A stretch of DNA of 64,000 nucleotides from Candidatus Daviesbacteria bacterium (GTDB lineage: Bacteria; Patescibacteria; Microgenomatia; Daviesbacterales; UBA10151): NCBI GenBank assembly GCA_016176335.1, contig JACOXI010000004.1, positions 155,289 through 219,288 of the forward strand, given 5' to 3'. Positions 16,649 to 24,764 of the stretch are shown here, one piece after another. The stretch's first letter is position 1. Each line of letters starts with the position of its first letter. Under the pieces are notes generated by a model. That model did not search any database, was not told the DNA's origin, and worked only from the letters and a program-made list of their open reading frames with translations. Both the position numbers and the translations under genes were made by a program.

Positions 16649-17515
16649 ATGGCAGCCGAAGATAACGCCTCTAGAATTAATCATCCTTTCCAAGATGGCA
16701 GAATGAATTTTACTGCTTTCTCCCGCTGTCTCGAATACCGTAGAGAGGTTGCAGAGTTAATGTTGGAAGCTTTGCCTTATCTTCCAGAAAGATTTACTCA
16801 GGTTGATATTGGTGCAGGGAATGGTCTAGGCACTCAAGTAACAAAAGGAATGACAGAAGTATTTTTACGGAGGGCAGCAGTCTACGGTATAGATCCTGAC
16901 CCGTATGCCATAGCGCAAGCTTCCAAAGATACCCCATCTTCTGAAAGGTGTGAAATTGCTTTCATAGAAGGATTTGGTCAGGACATTGAAACTTTAGTGG
17001 CAGGCAGAATTCCTAAGGAAGGGGCTGATATGGTATCTATATTAGATGCAGTGCATGAATTTCCACCTGATGCTCAGTTCCCCATTATACAAGCTGGGGC
17101 ACGGGTTTTAAGACCTGGTGGAATCTTTGTGATGAATAGTACTTTTACCTCAATTGCTACGGAGGAAAACCCGGCTGCATGGGGTTTCCCGGCAGTAAAA
17201 GCAGCATTAAAGTTTGGAGGAAGGAAGGCCAAACAACCAGGTCTTCTTCAGAGGCCTCCGGAAGAATATACACAAATGCTTCGAAACACGGGCTTAGAGG
17301 TAATTTATTATCAGGTTGTAGGTGTAACATTACCAACCAGTGCAATGGTAGCTATTTGTCAGTATCCGGGATTTGTAGAAGGTGTCAGAAAAAGTTTTGT
17401 ATTTGATAATGAGCCAACCTTGGAGCAGTTAAGCGAGGAGCTTCAGATACGTTATGGGAAATCTAGGCCGCTGCCGCGTAAATGGGTTCGATGGATTGGT
17501 CAAAAACCTGCTTAA
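16649..17515 (+). CDS. class I SAM-dependent methyltransferase
   Basis: 288 residues from the ATG at 16649, two bases after the stop of the ketoacyl synthase gene. SAM-binding motif I is VDIGAGNGLGT; the acidic residue of motif II lies in YGIDPDPYA; post-motif LRPGGIFVMNST is typical. The C-terminal half (about 180-288) is probably the substrate lid. As last gene of the fatty-acid-like operon it may methylate the product; this is inference from position only. Confidence 0.72.
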   Translation: MAAEDNASRINHPFQDGRMNFTAFSRCLEYRREVAELMLEALPYLPERFTQVDIGAGNGLGTQVTKGMTEVFLRRAAVYGIDPDPYAIAQASKDTPSSERCEIAFIEGFGQDIETLVAGRIPKEGADMVSILDAVHEFPPDAQFPIIQAGARVLRPGGIFVMNSTFTSIATEENPAAWGFPAVKAALKFGGRKAKQPGLLQRPPEEYTQMLRNTGLEVIYYQVVGVTLPTSAMVAICQYPGFVEGVRKSFVFDNEPTLEQLSEELQIRYGKSRPLPRKWVRWIGQKPA

Positions 17516-17541
17516 CTTCTTAATGGTAGAATATATGGTTC

Positions 17542-19251
17542 ATGAGCAAGTTTAACATTACCTTAGGACTTCTGTTTTTCCTGTTCGTTATTCCCTGTAT
17601 CATGTTTCCTGCCTATGCTATAGTTGATCCCCTGTCTGTTCCCAATAACAAATTTGGCATCCATATTATCTCCGCCACCCCCAATGAATCCTCTCCTGCT
17701 GCCCAGCTTGTCAATACCAACGGAGACTGGGGTTATCTGACCTTCCTCATAGAGAGTAAGGATAGAAATGAAAATAAATGGCAGACATTTTTTAATGATC
17801 TAAGGAGGCGTCACCTTATTCCCATTGTTAGACTGGCCACAAAACCCGTCAATGAGCATTGGGAAAAACCCTATGAGGGGGAGGAAGAAGCTTGGGCAGA
17901 TTTTTTAGATAAATTAAATTGGCCTACCAAAAACAGATACATTGTCATTTATAATGAACCTAACCATGGCAAAGAATGGGGCAATGTTGTTGATCCTGCC
18001 ACATATGCCAAAGTTTTGGATAAAACCATTGATGCTTTAAAAGAAAAATCTCCGGATTTCTTTGTAATGAATGCCGGCTTTGATGCTTCAGCCCCACACC
18101 AACCACCCAATTACTTTGATGAGGTTAGTTTCCTGTCGGAAATGGATAAGTCTGTCCCGGGTATATTTGAAAAACTGGATGGATGGGTTTCACACTCCTA
18201 TCCTAATCCCGAGTTTGCAGGTTCACCAAATGGAATCGGGCGAGGAACAGTTAGAACCTGGTTTTGGGAACTGCAGCAATTAAGGATTCTGGGAGTAACT
18301 AAAAATCTTCCTGTTTTCATAACTGAAACAGGTTGGAAACATGCCGAGGGGTTAGTGTATAATCCCAACTTTCCAGCTGAAGACACTATTGCAAATTATT
18401 ACAGAAATGCTTTTGAGGATGCTTGGTCCGCCCAACGTATTGTGGCTGTAACTCCTTTTATACTCAATTACCAGCAATTCCCCTTTGACCATTTCTCTTT
18501 CAAAAAAGTTAACTCCGACAGCTTTTATACTTCTTTCCAAACTATAAAAGATCTGCCCAAGACAAAGGGACAGCCCATATGGGAAAACTTAGCAAAGCTG
18601 ACTAAGGGTGAAGTTTATTCTTCTGTGGTGGCAGGAGAAACATATACTATCTACCTTACATTTGAGAATGTTGGTCAATCCATTTGGAATGGCTCCACAG
18701 GTGATCAGGTAAGATTGATTCCTTTGGAAGGAGGAAAAGAATTAGGTATTTCAGAAATTGAATTACCCAAGGATAAAAAGATTGAACCAGGTCAAAACTA
18801 TACTTTTACCATTAAACTCAAAGCTCCTAAAAGCGGCTCTTTTAAAGTATCTTTAAATTTATTTGAGGGTCAAAAACCATTTAATTCAAAGCCTTTACAA
18901 TTTACCACCCAGGTTAAAGCACCTGTCATCTTAAAAATCCTGACCAAATTAAAATGGAAGGATTCGGCAGCAGGAGAGTATATTTTGAAAACCTCTGGGG
19001 CAATCGGTGAATCCACCCAAAAGGTGATTATAAATTCGGCCGGCAGATCCGAACAATTTGAAGCCAGGTACCTGTTGCCTGATTACACCTTTAAATTCAG
19101 TTTGGAAAGACCCAACTACAAACTTCAAACCATCCAACAAACTCTCAAAAGCGGTGAAAATACCCTTAATTTTGGAGAACTCCAACCTGATCTTATATCA
19201 AATATCTTTAATCCTTTAGAGCTTTGGAAACTTCTTCCCTTTTCAAAATAA
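17542..19251 (+). CDS. secreted glycoside hydrolase-like protein (clan A TIM barrel)
   Basis: 569 residues. Signal peptide at residues 3-27. A TIM-barrel domain (about 30-350) has the two acids expected of clan GH-A glycosidases: Glu in IYNEPNHG and Glu in FITETGW. An immunoglobulin-like beta domain (about 355-465) and a PEGA-like repeat (about 470-555) follow. It probably cleaves or binds surface polysaccharide outside the cell. An extended -10 box (TGG TAGAAT, 17524-17532) ends nine bases before the ATG. Confidence 0.72.
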   Translation: MSKFNITLGLLFFLFVIPCIMFPAYAIVDPLSVPNNKFGIHIISATPNESSPAAQLVNTNGDWGYLTFLIESKDRNENKWQTFFNDLRRRHLIPIVRLATKPVNEHWEKPYEGEEEAWADFLDKLNWPTKNRYIVIYNEPNHGKEWGNVVDPATYAKVLDKTIDALKEKSPDFFVMNAGFDASAPHQPPNYFDEVSFLSEMDKSVPGIFEKLDGWVSHSYPNPEFAGSPNGIGRGTVRTWFWELQQLRILGVTKNLPVFITETGWKHAEGLVYNPNFPAEDTIANYYRNAFEDAWSAQRIVAVTPFILNYQQFPFDHFSFKKVNSDSFYTSFQTIKDLPKTKGQPIWENLAKLTKGEVYSSVVAGETYTIYLTFENVGQSIWNGSTGDQVRLIPLEGGKELGISEIELPKDKKIEPGQNYTFTIKLKAPKSGSFKVSLNLFEGQKPFNSKPLQFTTQVKAPVILKILTKLKWKDSAAGEYILKTSGAIGESTQKVIINSAGRSEQFEARYLLPDYTFKFSLERPNYKLQTIQQTLKSGENTLNFGELQPDLISNIFNPLELWKLLPFSK

Positions 19252-19274
19252 ATCCTGAGCGTAGTCGAAGGATT
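19251..19274. repeat. dispersed palindromic repeat (CCTGAGC/TCGAAGGA family)
   Basis: AATCCT ... AGGATT hairpin with GAGC and TCGA inside, directly behind the stop codon of the glycosidase-like gene. Same family as 53919-53978, 55416-55437 and 58555-58578. Confidence 0.6.
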
Positions 19275-19301
19275 GCTATATTTTGATCCACTTTGTCCCA
19301 G

Positions 19302-19330
19302 TTGACAGGGAAATATTTGTATTATATAGT
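19302..19330 (+). promoter_or_regulatory. promoter of small RNA gene
   Basis: Consensus TTGACA (19302-19307), 17-base spacer, TATAGT (19325-19330). The expected start, seven bases on, is 19337, the first base of the closing helix of the RNA. Confidence 0.75.
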
Positions 19331-19336
19331 AACAGT

Positions 19337-19429
19337 ACCTGTTTAAATCAAGTCGCAAGACAAGATTTACATTAGCTTTAGAACTAGTATAAACAGGTTT
19401 TCTAAGAAAGTCCCGCAAGGGGCTTTTTT
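19337..19429 (+). ncRNA. putative small structured RNA with own promoter and terminator
   Basis: About 93 nt. The first nine bases ACCTGTTTA pair exactly with TAAACAGGT (19390-19398). Inside, AAATC-aa-GTC-gcaa-GAC-aa-GATTT (19345-19368) makes a hairpin with a symmetric AA/AA loop and a GCAA tetraloop; a short weak hairpin follows. The RNA ends in an intrinsic terminator (AGTCCC-gcaa-GGGGCT-T5). No ORF fits. I cannot match it to 6S, 4.5S or tmRNA. Confidence 0.65.
19409..19429 (+). terminator. intrinsic terminator
   Basis: AGTCCC (19409-19414), loop GCAA, GGGGCT (19419-19424), then TTTTT. It ends the small RNA and stops read-through before tRNA-His. Confidence 0.75.
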
Positions 19430-19463
19430 AGTGGGCCAAAATCAGGTACAATATAGGCAGTAT

Positions 19464-19536
19464 GGTGGCTGTAGCTCAAAAGTAGAGCGTCTGTTTGTGG
19501 AACAGAAAGTAGCGGGAGCATTACCCGTCAGCCACC
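19464..19536 (+). tRNA. tRNA-His(GTG) with non-canonical D and T loops
   Basis: Anticodon loop TTGTGGA gives GTG; acceptor stem GTGGCTG/CAGCCAC is perfect and the His-specific extra G(-1) faces C73. Anticodon stem is perfect. The T-loop is AGCATTA, not TTCRANN, and the D-loop AAAAGTA has one G instead of GG. CCA is not encoded. Confidence 0.85.
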
Positions 19537-19545
19537 CACTATAGG

Positions 19546-19574
19546 TTGATTATTCCCTCCTCTTTTGATATACT
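19546..19574 (+). promoter_or_regulatory. promoter of 19593 gene
   Basis: TTGATT (19546-19551), 17-base spacer, TATACT (19569-19574). The ATG follows after 18 bases. Confidence 0.55.
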
Positions 19575-19592
19575 TGGTAATATGCCTACACG

Positions 19593-19895
19593 ATGGAAAG
19601 ATTAAGGAAAAAAGTCATAATAGATGAAGCAGTAACACGAGCACAACAACTTGTTGTGGAGAGCCCTTTACAGATAGGGTCTATCGTTGCCCATCCAGAT
19701 CATCCTAGAGCTTTAAAACTTAGAGGCATAGAAGGTGATACAGCTATACTACTAGATTTGGATCCTCAGACTAAAGGAGTAACTGAACTTCGGTTTCCTG
19801 CAGGTAAATTATTCGATCCCAACGTAGCACATCAAATAGCAATAAGTATTGCAAAAGGTCAACAACTGCTCCAGCAGATAAATTGGGCTAATTAA
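19593..19895 (+). CDS. hypothetical protein
   Basis: 100 residues, soluble, mixed alpha/beta. The middle (IGSIVAHPDHPRALKLRGIEGDTAILLDLD) reads like a small beta barrel with SH3-like strands flanked by two helices. No family recognised. A good promoter is present and the frame is closed by flanking RNA features, so I take it as real. Confidence 0.5.
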   Translation: MERLRKKVIIDEAVTRAQQLVVESPLQIGSIVAHPDHPRALKLRGIEGDTAILLDLDPQTKGVTELRFPAGKLFDPNVAHQIAISIAKGQQLLQQINWAN

Positions 19896-19923
19896 AGTCT
19901 ATCTAGGATTCTATAATTGATTC

Positions 19924-20040
19924 CATTGGGTACAAACACCGGATGGTCCGGAAGACCGCTACCTAACCAGGGAAGCCCCCGAGTTACTGTGGAAGTTAAC
20001 TGTTAGAATCCACCGCCTGGGAGCTTGTAGTAGGTGTTCA
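19924..20040 (+). ncRNA. possible structured RNA
   Basis: Non-coding and GC-richer than its flanks. Nested pairings: AACACC (19935-19940) with GGTGTT (20033-20038); CCAGG with CCTGG and CTAC with GTAG further in; two local hairpins (GGTC-cggaa-GACC and GTGG...CCAC). A TATAAT at 19912-19917 would start transcription near 19924, and the palindrome at 20035-20067 could end it. The -35 box is poor. No Rfam family recognised by eye. Confidence 0.4.
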
Positions 20041-20067
20041 GGTGCGACCTTAACCAAGGTGCGTCCT
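20035..20067. repeat. dispersed palindromic repeat, copy 1
   Basis: 33 bp with ACCTT/AAGGT at its centre. The reverse complement occurs at 24728-24760 with one mismatch. Confidence 0.7.
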
Positions 20068-20144
20068 TAACATAAGTTTATATCAAGCTATTCCACCCTT
20101 GAGATAGATATATACAAGAGAGAGGAATCACCACACCCTATAGT

Positions 20145-20173
20145 TTGACTTCCAGGACTTTTTTCGTTATAAT
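20145..20173 (+). promoter_or_regulatory. strong sigma70-type promoter
   Basis: TTGACT (20145-20150), 17-base spacer, TATAAT (20168-20173), eight bases to the ATG at 20182. Confidence 0.7.
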
Positions 20174-20181
20174 ACACCGCT

Positions 20182-20425
20182 ATGAATAAATTTCCAATTA
20201 TCAGGGTACTTCATTTTGTATATTTGGGGTTGCTTCTAACCTTTATTTTATTTTACGGTATATCAGCCAATCAAACTGCATAGTATCTGTGCTGAAACTT
20301 CGGTAAAAACTGTTCTAGGGTCAACCTCTAACGTTGATGCCTATGATTTCTACCAGCAGCTTTATAACGACTGTATCTCCCAAAAAAATATCAGTCTTGT
20401 TGGCTTTCTCGTCTATAGCCTGTAA
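20182..20425 (+). pseudogene. small anchored protein gene with frame shift
   Basis: From the ATG, 33 codons encode a transmembrane segment (VLHFVYLGLLLTFILFYG) and stop at 20283. Directly after, a shifted frame continues with sensible protein sequence (AETSVKTVLGSTSNVDAYDFYQQLYNDC region) to TAA at 20425. One base change in length near 20280 would join them into an 80-residue anchored protein with a short external domain. The promoter is intact, so this is a recent break, an error, or a 33-residue membrane peptide. Confidence 0.45.
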
Positions 20426-20454
20426 TATATGTTATTATTCGTAAGCACATACTT

Positions 20455-20730
20455 ATGGAAAGAGATACCTTTACACCAGATAATCCAGAAGCAAACGACC
20501 TAAACAGGCAAGCAGAGTTGCTGTGGGGATTAACTGTTGAAATACAACGAAATAACCTGCCGAGCCAAATAATTGGGGGATTGCGCCTAATCTGCTTGGG
20601 AGCCTACAGACGCATGATGAATCATGGTGAGCAAGGTTGGGCAGATAGAATTTTGGAGTATGCACAAAGCAGACACCCTACACATTCACAAAATATACAA
20701 GGCCAAGAAGTGGCAGATGCTACCCATTAG
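20455..20730 (+). CDS. hypothetical protein
   Basis: 91 residues, mostly helical, with a hydrophobic central helix (IIGGLRLICLGAYRRMM). No signal peptide. A -10 candidate (TAATAT, 20423-20428) with TTGGCT 17 bases upstream lies before it. The 3' end overlaps that of the hemolysin-III gene by 45 bases, on the opposite strand. No family recognised. Confidence 0.45.
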   Translation: MERDTFTPDNPEANDLNRQAELLWGLTVEIQRNNLPSQIIGGLRLICLGAYRRMMNHGEQGWADRILEYAQSRHPTHSQNIQGQEVADATH

Positions 20731-21318
20731 AACAAAGACATGCCAGATAGTGTGATTAAATTTTAGCTTTTTCCAGGCAAAAAAGATCAAACCCAAGGTA
20801 TAAAATAACCCTCCTGTCAGAAGTAATATGATGATCTTAAAAGCTAGAATTGCCAGCAAAGATGGAAGAATGAAGACAGCTATCCATCCTAAAAATAGAT
20901 AAGTTATCACCTGTAAAATTTTAAACTTCTCCATAAAAATAGACTTATAGACAATCCCTAGAATTGTGACCAGCCAGACTATGGCCAGGACTGTCAAACC
21001 TGAATTATTCTTAAGTGCAGCTAAAATAAATCCGCTGTAAGTCCCAAGAATCAATAAAAATATAGAACTATGGTCTAAAATCTTAAAAACCCTGTTTGCT
21101 TTAGTAAAATAAAGACCGTGATAAAGGGTGGAAAAAGTATAAGTTAAGATAATAGTTGTCCCAAAAATACTAACTCCCAACACTTTCCAAAAATCATCAC
21201 TTTTAAAAGCATTTACCAAAAGTAGTATGGCGCCAATTATTGAAATCATAAGTCCCACCCCATGAGTGATACTATTTGTCACCTCCTCCAAAATAGATGT
21301 ATACTGTTCAGCTTTCAT
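20686..21318 (-). CDS. hemolysin III / PAQR-family membrane protein
   Basis: 210 residues with seven predicted membrane helices. The metal-binding histidines of the family are visible: EVTNSITHGVG near the N-terminus, FSTLYHGLYF in the second or third helix, and the C-terminal NHTIWHVFVLMGSICHF. The bacterial family (YqfA/TrhA) is linked to membrane lipid homeostasis; haemolytic activity is not implied. Monocistronic. Confidence 0.85.
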   Translation of the reverse strand: MKAEQYTSILEEVTNSITHGVGLMISIIGAILLLVNAFKSDDFWKVLGVSIFGTTIILTYTFSTLYHGLYFTKANRVFKILDHSSIFLLILGTYSGFILAALKNNSGLTVLAIVWLVTILGIVYKSIFMEKFKILQVITYLFLGWIAVFILPSLLAILAFKIIILLLTGGLFYTLGLIFFAWKKLKFNHTIWHVFVLMGSICHFLALYIL

Positions 21319-21405
21319 GTTTTAATGCTCCCAAAGCATATAATAACCCAAAATTTTACGGCAATTTGCATTTTGGGCACAATTTTGTAAAATATAATTA
21401 ACCAC

Positions 21406-21783
21406 ATGGAATATCTATCAATAATACCGGCTACAGCTTTAGGCTTTTTAACTTTGAAGGCCACTACCCACCCTCAATCACGGATCAGACAGAAACTGCC
21501 CAACATTAAAACCAGAAGAGTTCAGGTTTTCCCGGTCATCCGTTTTTACTTTTTCGGAAGAGTTATTCACCTGCATCACTGGATAAATTTTTCCATACTG
21601 TTAATCCTTTCAATTTTTGTCACCGGCAATATCCTGGATTATGTGGTGACTAAAGGTTTACTTTTGGGAGGGATTATTCAAGGTCTAAGCTTGCCCGGAG
21701 AACACAGAAAAATTGTCTACAAAGATTTCTCCATTGACAGGTTGACCTCCACCACCCCACCCCTGCCCAGAAGACGATTATGA
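21406..21783 (+). CDS. hypothetical membrane protein preceding the efflux operon
   Basis: 125 residues with two hydrophobic segments (residues 3-19 and about 60-95) and a conserved-looking HLHHW cluster between them that could bind a metal. TATAAT (21393-21398) ends seven bases before the ATG, so this gene starts the operon. Its stop overlaps the start of the adaptor gene (ATGA). Family not recognised. Confidence 0.5.
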   Translation: MEYLSIIPATALGFLTLKATTHPQSRIRQKLPNIKTRRVQVFPVIRFYFFGRVIHLHHWINFSILLILSIFVTGNILDYVVTKGLLLGGIIQGLSLPGEHRKIVYKDFSIDRLTSTTPPLPRRRL

Positions 21784-22871
21784 GTATCTCCAATCTTCTA
21801 AAATCCGGTAAGAAAAGGGTCATTATTCCAGTGGCAATAATAATTCTTGTCATTTTTGGTTTTAATTTTTTTGCTCCCAAAAAACGGCTTCCTTTGCAAT
21901 TTACCCAAGTTATCAGGCGTGACATAAAAGAAATTGTTGCTTCGTCAGGCACTTTAACAGGCAAGGATGTAGTCAATCTAAAATTCAAATCTTCCGGTAG
22001 AATCGCCTATATAAATGTTAAGGCAGGAGATCGGGTTTTTGCCTACCAGACTATCGCCGGTTTGGATACAAAACTTTTGTCAATAGATTTACAGCAAGCA
22101 CAAAATACTTTAAGAGATAAGCAGGCTAGCGCAGAAAAAGTGGAGGATGATGTCAAAGATCACAGTAAGGATGAGACCTACACCCAACGCTCAACCAGAA
22201 CCACGGCCCAGGTGGCAAGGGATAATGCCGTAGATGCTGTAAAAGAGGCCCAGCAAGCTTTGCTTGACGCAAATATATACACACCAATTGCCGGAATTGT
22301 GACCCAGGCCCCCATAACTTTCGGTCAATATGTTTCCTCGTCCGACCTGATTGCCCAAGTGGCGGATATTTCTTCAATTTATTTTGAAACTGATGTTTTG
22401 GAGGCGGATATCAGCAAGATTTCTTTAGGGCTCAAGGCAGAAATAACCCTGGATGCCTTTGGTGAAAAAGTATTCACTGGTGTTGTTGACCAAATTATCC
22501 CCCAAGCCAAAACTACCTCATCCGGGGCCACAGTTGTTCCGGTCAAAGTGAAATTAGACCCAACCAAAATGACCTTTATAAACGGGCTTTCCGGCCAAGC
22601 CTCAGTCATTGTAAAAACATCCCAAAACGTCCTAACTTTACCGAGGGAGGCTGTCAGGGATGATAATACGGTATTTATACAAAAAAATGGCAGTGTCTCT
22701 CCTGCAAAAGTTGTCCCGGGTATTTATTCTGATACTGAAGTGGAAATAAAAGAAGGATTGGAGGATAAGGAAAAAGTACTGCTTAACCCTCCTGCAAATG
22801 ACACCGGGACCCGGAATCGATCCCCGCTGCAAGGAATTTTTCGCTTCTTTGGAGGCTCAAGAGGCAGATGA
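21780..22871 (+). CDS. efflux periplasmic adaptor (MacA/HlyD family)
   Basis: 363 residues: N-terminal membrane anchor (13-31), barrel-sandwich lipoyl-like halves (VVNLKFKSSGRIAYINVKAGD, and PIAGIVTQAPITFGQYVSS), a shortened helical hairpin between them, then beta-barrel and membrane-proximal domains. It would link the MacB-type transporter encoded next to the outside. In a cell without an outer membrane such adaptors work with the transporter alone. Overlaps both neighbours by four bases. Confidence 0.82.
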   Translation: MSISNLLKSGKKRVIIPVAIIILVIFGFNFFAPKKRLPLQFTQVIRRDIKEIVASSGTLTGKDVVNLKFKSSGRIAYINVKAGDRVFAYQTIAGLDTKLLSIDLQQAQNTLRDKQASAEKVEDDVKDHSKDETYTQRSTRTTAQVARDNAVDAVKEAQQALLDANIYTPIAGIVTQAPITFGQYVSSSDLIAQVADISSIYFETDVLEADISKISLGLKAEITLDAFGEKVFTGVVDQIIPQAKTTSSGATVVPVKVKLDPTKMTFINGLSGQASVIVKTSQNVLTLPREAVRDDNTVFIQKNGSVSPAKVVPGIYSDTEVEIKEGLEDKEKVLLNPPANDTGTRNRSPLQGIFRFFGGSRGR

Positions 22872-23545
22872 GTTTAATAATAAAGCTGTCTAAAATAAAT
22901 AAAGTCTACAAGACCGGGGAAATTTCCTTTCTGGCTTTAAAAAATATTAACCTTGAGGTCAAAAAAGGAGAATTCATTGCCATCATAGGTGCTTCAGGTT
23001 CTGGTAAATCTACCTTAATGAACATCATAGGCCTCCTGGATCACCCTACCTCCGGAACATATATTCTGGACGGGCAGGACAGTTCGGATTTTGGGGAGGA
23101 CTATTTGGCGAAAATCAGGAACGAAAAAATCGGCTTCGTCTTTCAGTCATTTAACCTGCTTGCCAGAACTTCTGCCTGGGATAATGTTGCCCTACCCTTA
23201 ATTTATGCGGGAATATCAAGAAGTCAAAGACTGCAAAGAGCAAGGGAAGTTTTGGAACGGGTAGGGCTGGGTGACAAATTAGAGTCCCACCCGAATCAGC
23301 TTTCAGGGGGACAGCAGCAAAAGGTGGCTATTGCCAGAGCTTTGGTTAATAATCCGGAACTCATTTTGGCAGATGAGCCAACAGGCAATCTGGATTCTAA
23401 ATCAGGCGGGGAAATCATGAATCTTTTTGAAAAGCTTTCCAGTGAGGGTAAAACCATTATTATGATTACTCATGAAGCAACAATTGCCCGCCATGCAAAA
23501 AGGGTTATCAGGCTAAAAGATGGGGGTATCCAATGGAGACAATAA
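22868..23545 (+). CDS. MacB/LolD-type ABC transporter ATPase
   Basis: 225 residues, the usual size. Walker A GASGSGKST, Q-loop FVFQSFNLLARTSAWDNV, signature LSGGQQQKVAIARAL, Walker B LILADEPTGNLDS and switch His (MITHEATIARHA) are intact. Overlaps the permease gene by 13 bases. It energises export of a peptide, lipid or antibiotic; the substrate is unknown. Confidence 0.88.
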   Translation: MSLIIKLSKINKVYKTGEISFLALKNINLEVKKGEFIAIIGASGSGKSTLMNIIGLLDHPTSGTYILDGQDSSDFGEDYLAKIRNEKIGFVFQSFNLLARTSAWDNVALPLIYAGISRSQRLQRAREVLERVGLGDKLESHPNQLSGGQQQKVAIARALVNNPELILADEPTGNLDSKSGGEIMNLFEKLSSEGKTIIMITHEATIARHAKRVIRLKDGGIQWRQ

Positions 23546-24714
23546 ATTCAGCTCTAACATCAATCTTTGCGAACAGATTAAGGTCTTTCCTGACGATTCT
23601 GGGAATTGTGATTGGCGTCATGTCTGTCATACTGTTAATCTCTTTGGTGTCCGGCCTTAAAACTTATATCACCAACCAAATCCAAGGCTTAGGGGCAAAC
23701 CTACTGATAGTAATTCCCGGAAGAATTGGTGGAGCCCGCTCCCCCGGCGGGGTACAGGCAAATAGGTTGGTTTATGCTGATGCTTTAAATTTGCGCAGCA
23801 AGTTATCAAATGATGCACAAGTCTCTGCTGCAATACAAAGAAACGCCACTTTAAAGTTTGGCAACAAAAACGACAAAGGAGTGGCTATTTTTGGGGTTGA
23901 GGCCACTTATCCAAAGATTGTTTCCATAAAACTTACAGCAGGCAGATTTTTCAATCAGTCAGAACAACAATCATCAAGAAAGGTGGCGGTAATAGGTACA
24001 ACAGTTAAAAGTAACCTTTTTGGGGAGGGCAGCGGCTTGGCACAAACAATTGATGTGGCAGGATTGAAATATACTGTCATCGGCATATTGGGGCAAAGAG
24101 GAGCCATCTTTGGTATTGACTTGGATAATGCAATTTATATCCCCCTACCTTCTGCCGAAAGGCAATTTGGGATAGATCGCCTTAACACCATCTATATTTC
24201 TGCCAATAGTGCCGAATCAGTCGGGGATGTGCAAAATAAGGCAGTCTCGCTTTTGAAAAAAAGATTATCAGAGGACGAATTTACTGTACAAACCCAAGAA
24301 CAAACCTTGTCCACAATTTCTCAAATAACTGGGGTTTTAACTCTGGCTTTGGGAGGAATTGCCGCAATATCTTTAATTGTCGGGGGAATAGGCGTTATGA
24401 ATATTATGCTTGTGTCAGTCACCGAACGCACAAGAGAAATTGGACTTCGAAAGGCTCTCGGGGCCAGACCAAAAGATATCAGAAACCAATTTTTGATTGA
24501 GGCTATGACTTTATCAGGGCTGGGTGGTATTATTGGAATTGTTTTGGGAATTGGCATATCCCTTATTATTGGCAGATTTTTTACCACCACTGTCCCACTT
24601 TGGTCAGTGGCCCTCTCTTTTGGATTTTCCATGCTGGTGGGAGTAATCTTCGGAGTTACCCCCGCCATCCGCGCTGCCAGACTAGATCCAATTACTGCTT
24701 TAAGGTATGAATAA
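23533..24714 (+). CDS. MacB/FtsX-family ABC transporter permease
   Basis: 393 residues: one N-terminal membrane helix (after SIFANRLRSFLTILGIVIG), a large extracytoplasmic MacB-type periplasmic-core domain (about 60-260), and three C-terminal helices with the family's VGGIGVMNIMLVSVTERTREIGLRKALGA pattern. Forms a MacAB-like export complex with the two upstream genes. Confidence 0.87.
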   Translation: METINSALTSIFANRLRSFLTILGIVIGVMSVILLISLVSGLKTYITNQIQGLGANLLIVIPGRIGGARSPGGVQANRLVYADALNLRSKLSNDAQVSAAIQRNATLKFGNKNDKGVAIFGVEATYPKIVSIKLTAGRFFNQSEQQSSRKVAVIGTTVKSNLFGEGSGLAQTIDVAGLKYTVIGILGQRGAIFGIDLDNAIYIPLPSAERQFGIDRLNTIYISANSAESVGDVQNKAVSLLKKRLSEDEFTVQTQEQTLSTISQITGVLTLALGGIAAISLIVGGIGVMNIMLVSVTERTREIGLRKALGARPKDIRNQFLIEAMTLSGLGGIIGIVLGIGISLIIGRFFTTTVPLWSVALSFGFSMLVGVIFGVTPAIRAARLDPITALRYE

Positions 24715-24727
24715 AAGACAGGTGTCG

Positions 24728-24760
24728 AGGACGCACCTTGGCTAAGGTCGCACCTGAACA
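24728..24760. repeat. dispersed palindromic repeat, copy 2
   Basis: Reverse complement of 20035-20067 (32 of 33 bases). It lies between two convergent genes, so its ACCTT-ggct-AAGGT hairpin may act as a two-way terminator. Confidence 0.65.
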
Positions 24761-24764
24761 TCTG

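Noticed and set aside
19921..20040. Cobalamin riboswitch or SRP RNA
   Set aside because: Short matches (AGGGAAGCC, CCCGAGTTACTGTG; GGTCCGGAAG) are present, but the fold and order do not match either family and no cobalamin gene follows.
20686..21318. True haemolysin or virulence factor
   Set aside because: The family name is historical; it is a PAQR-type membrane protein found in non-pathogens.
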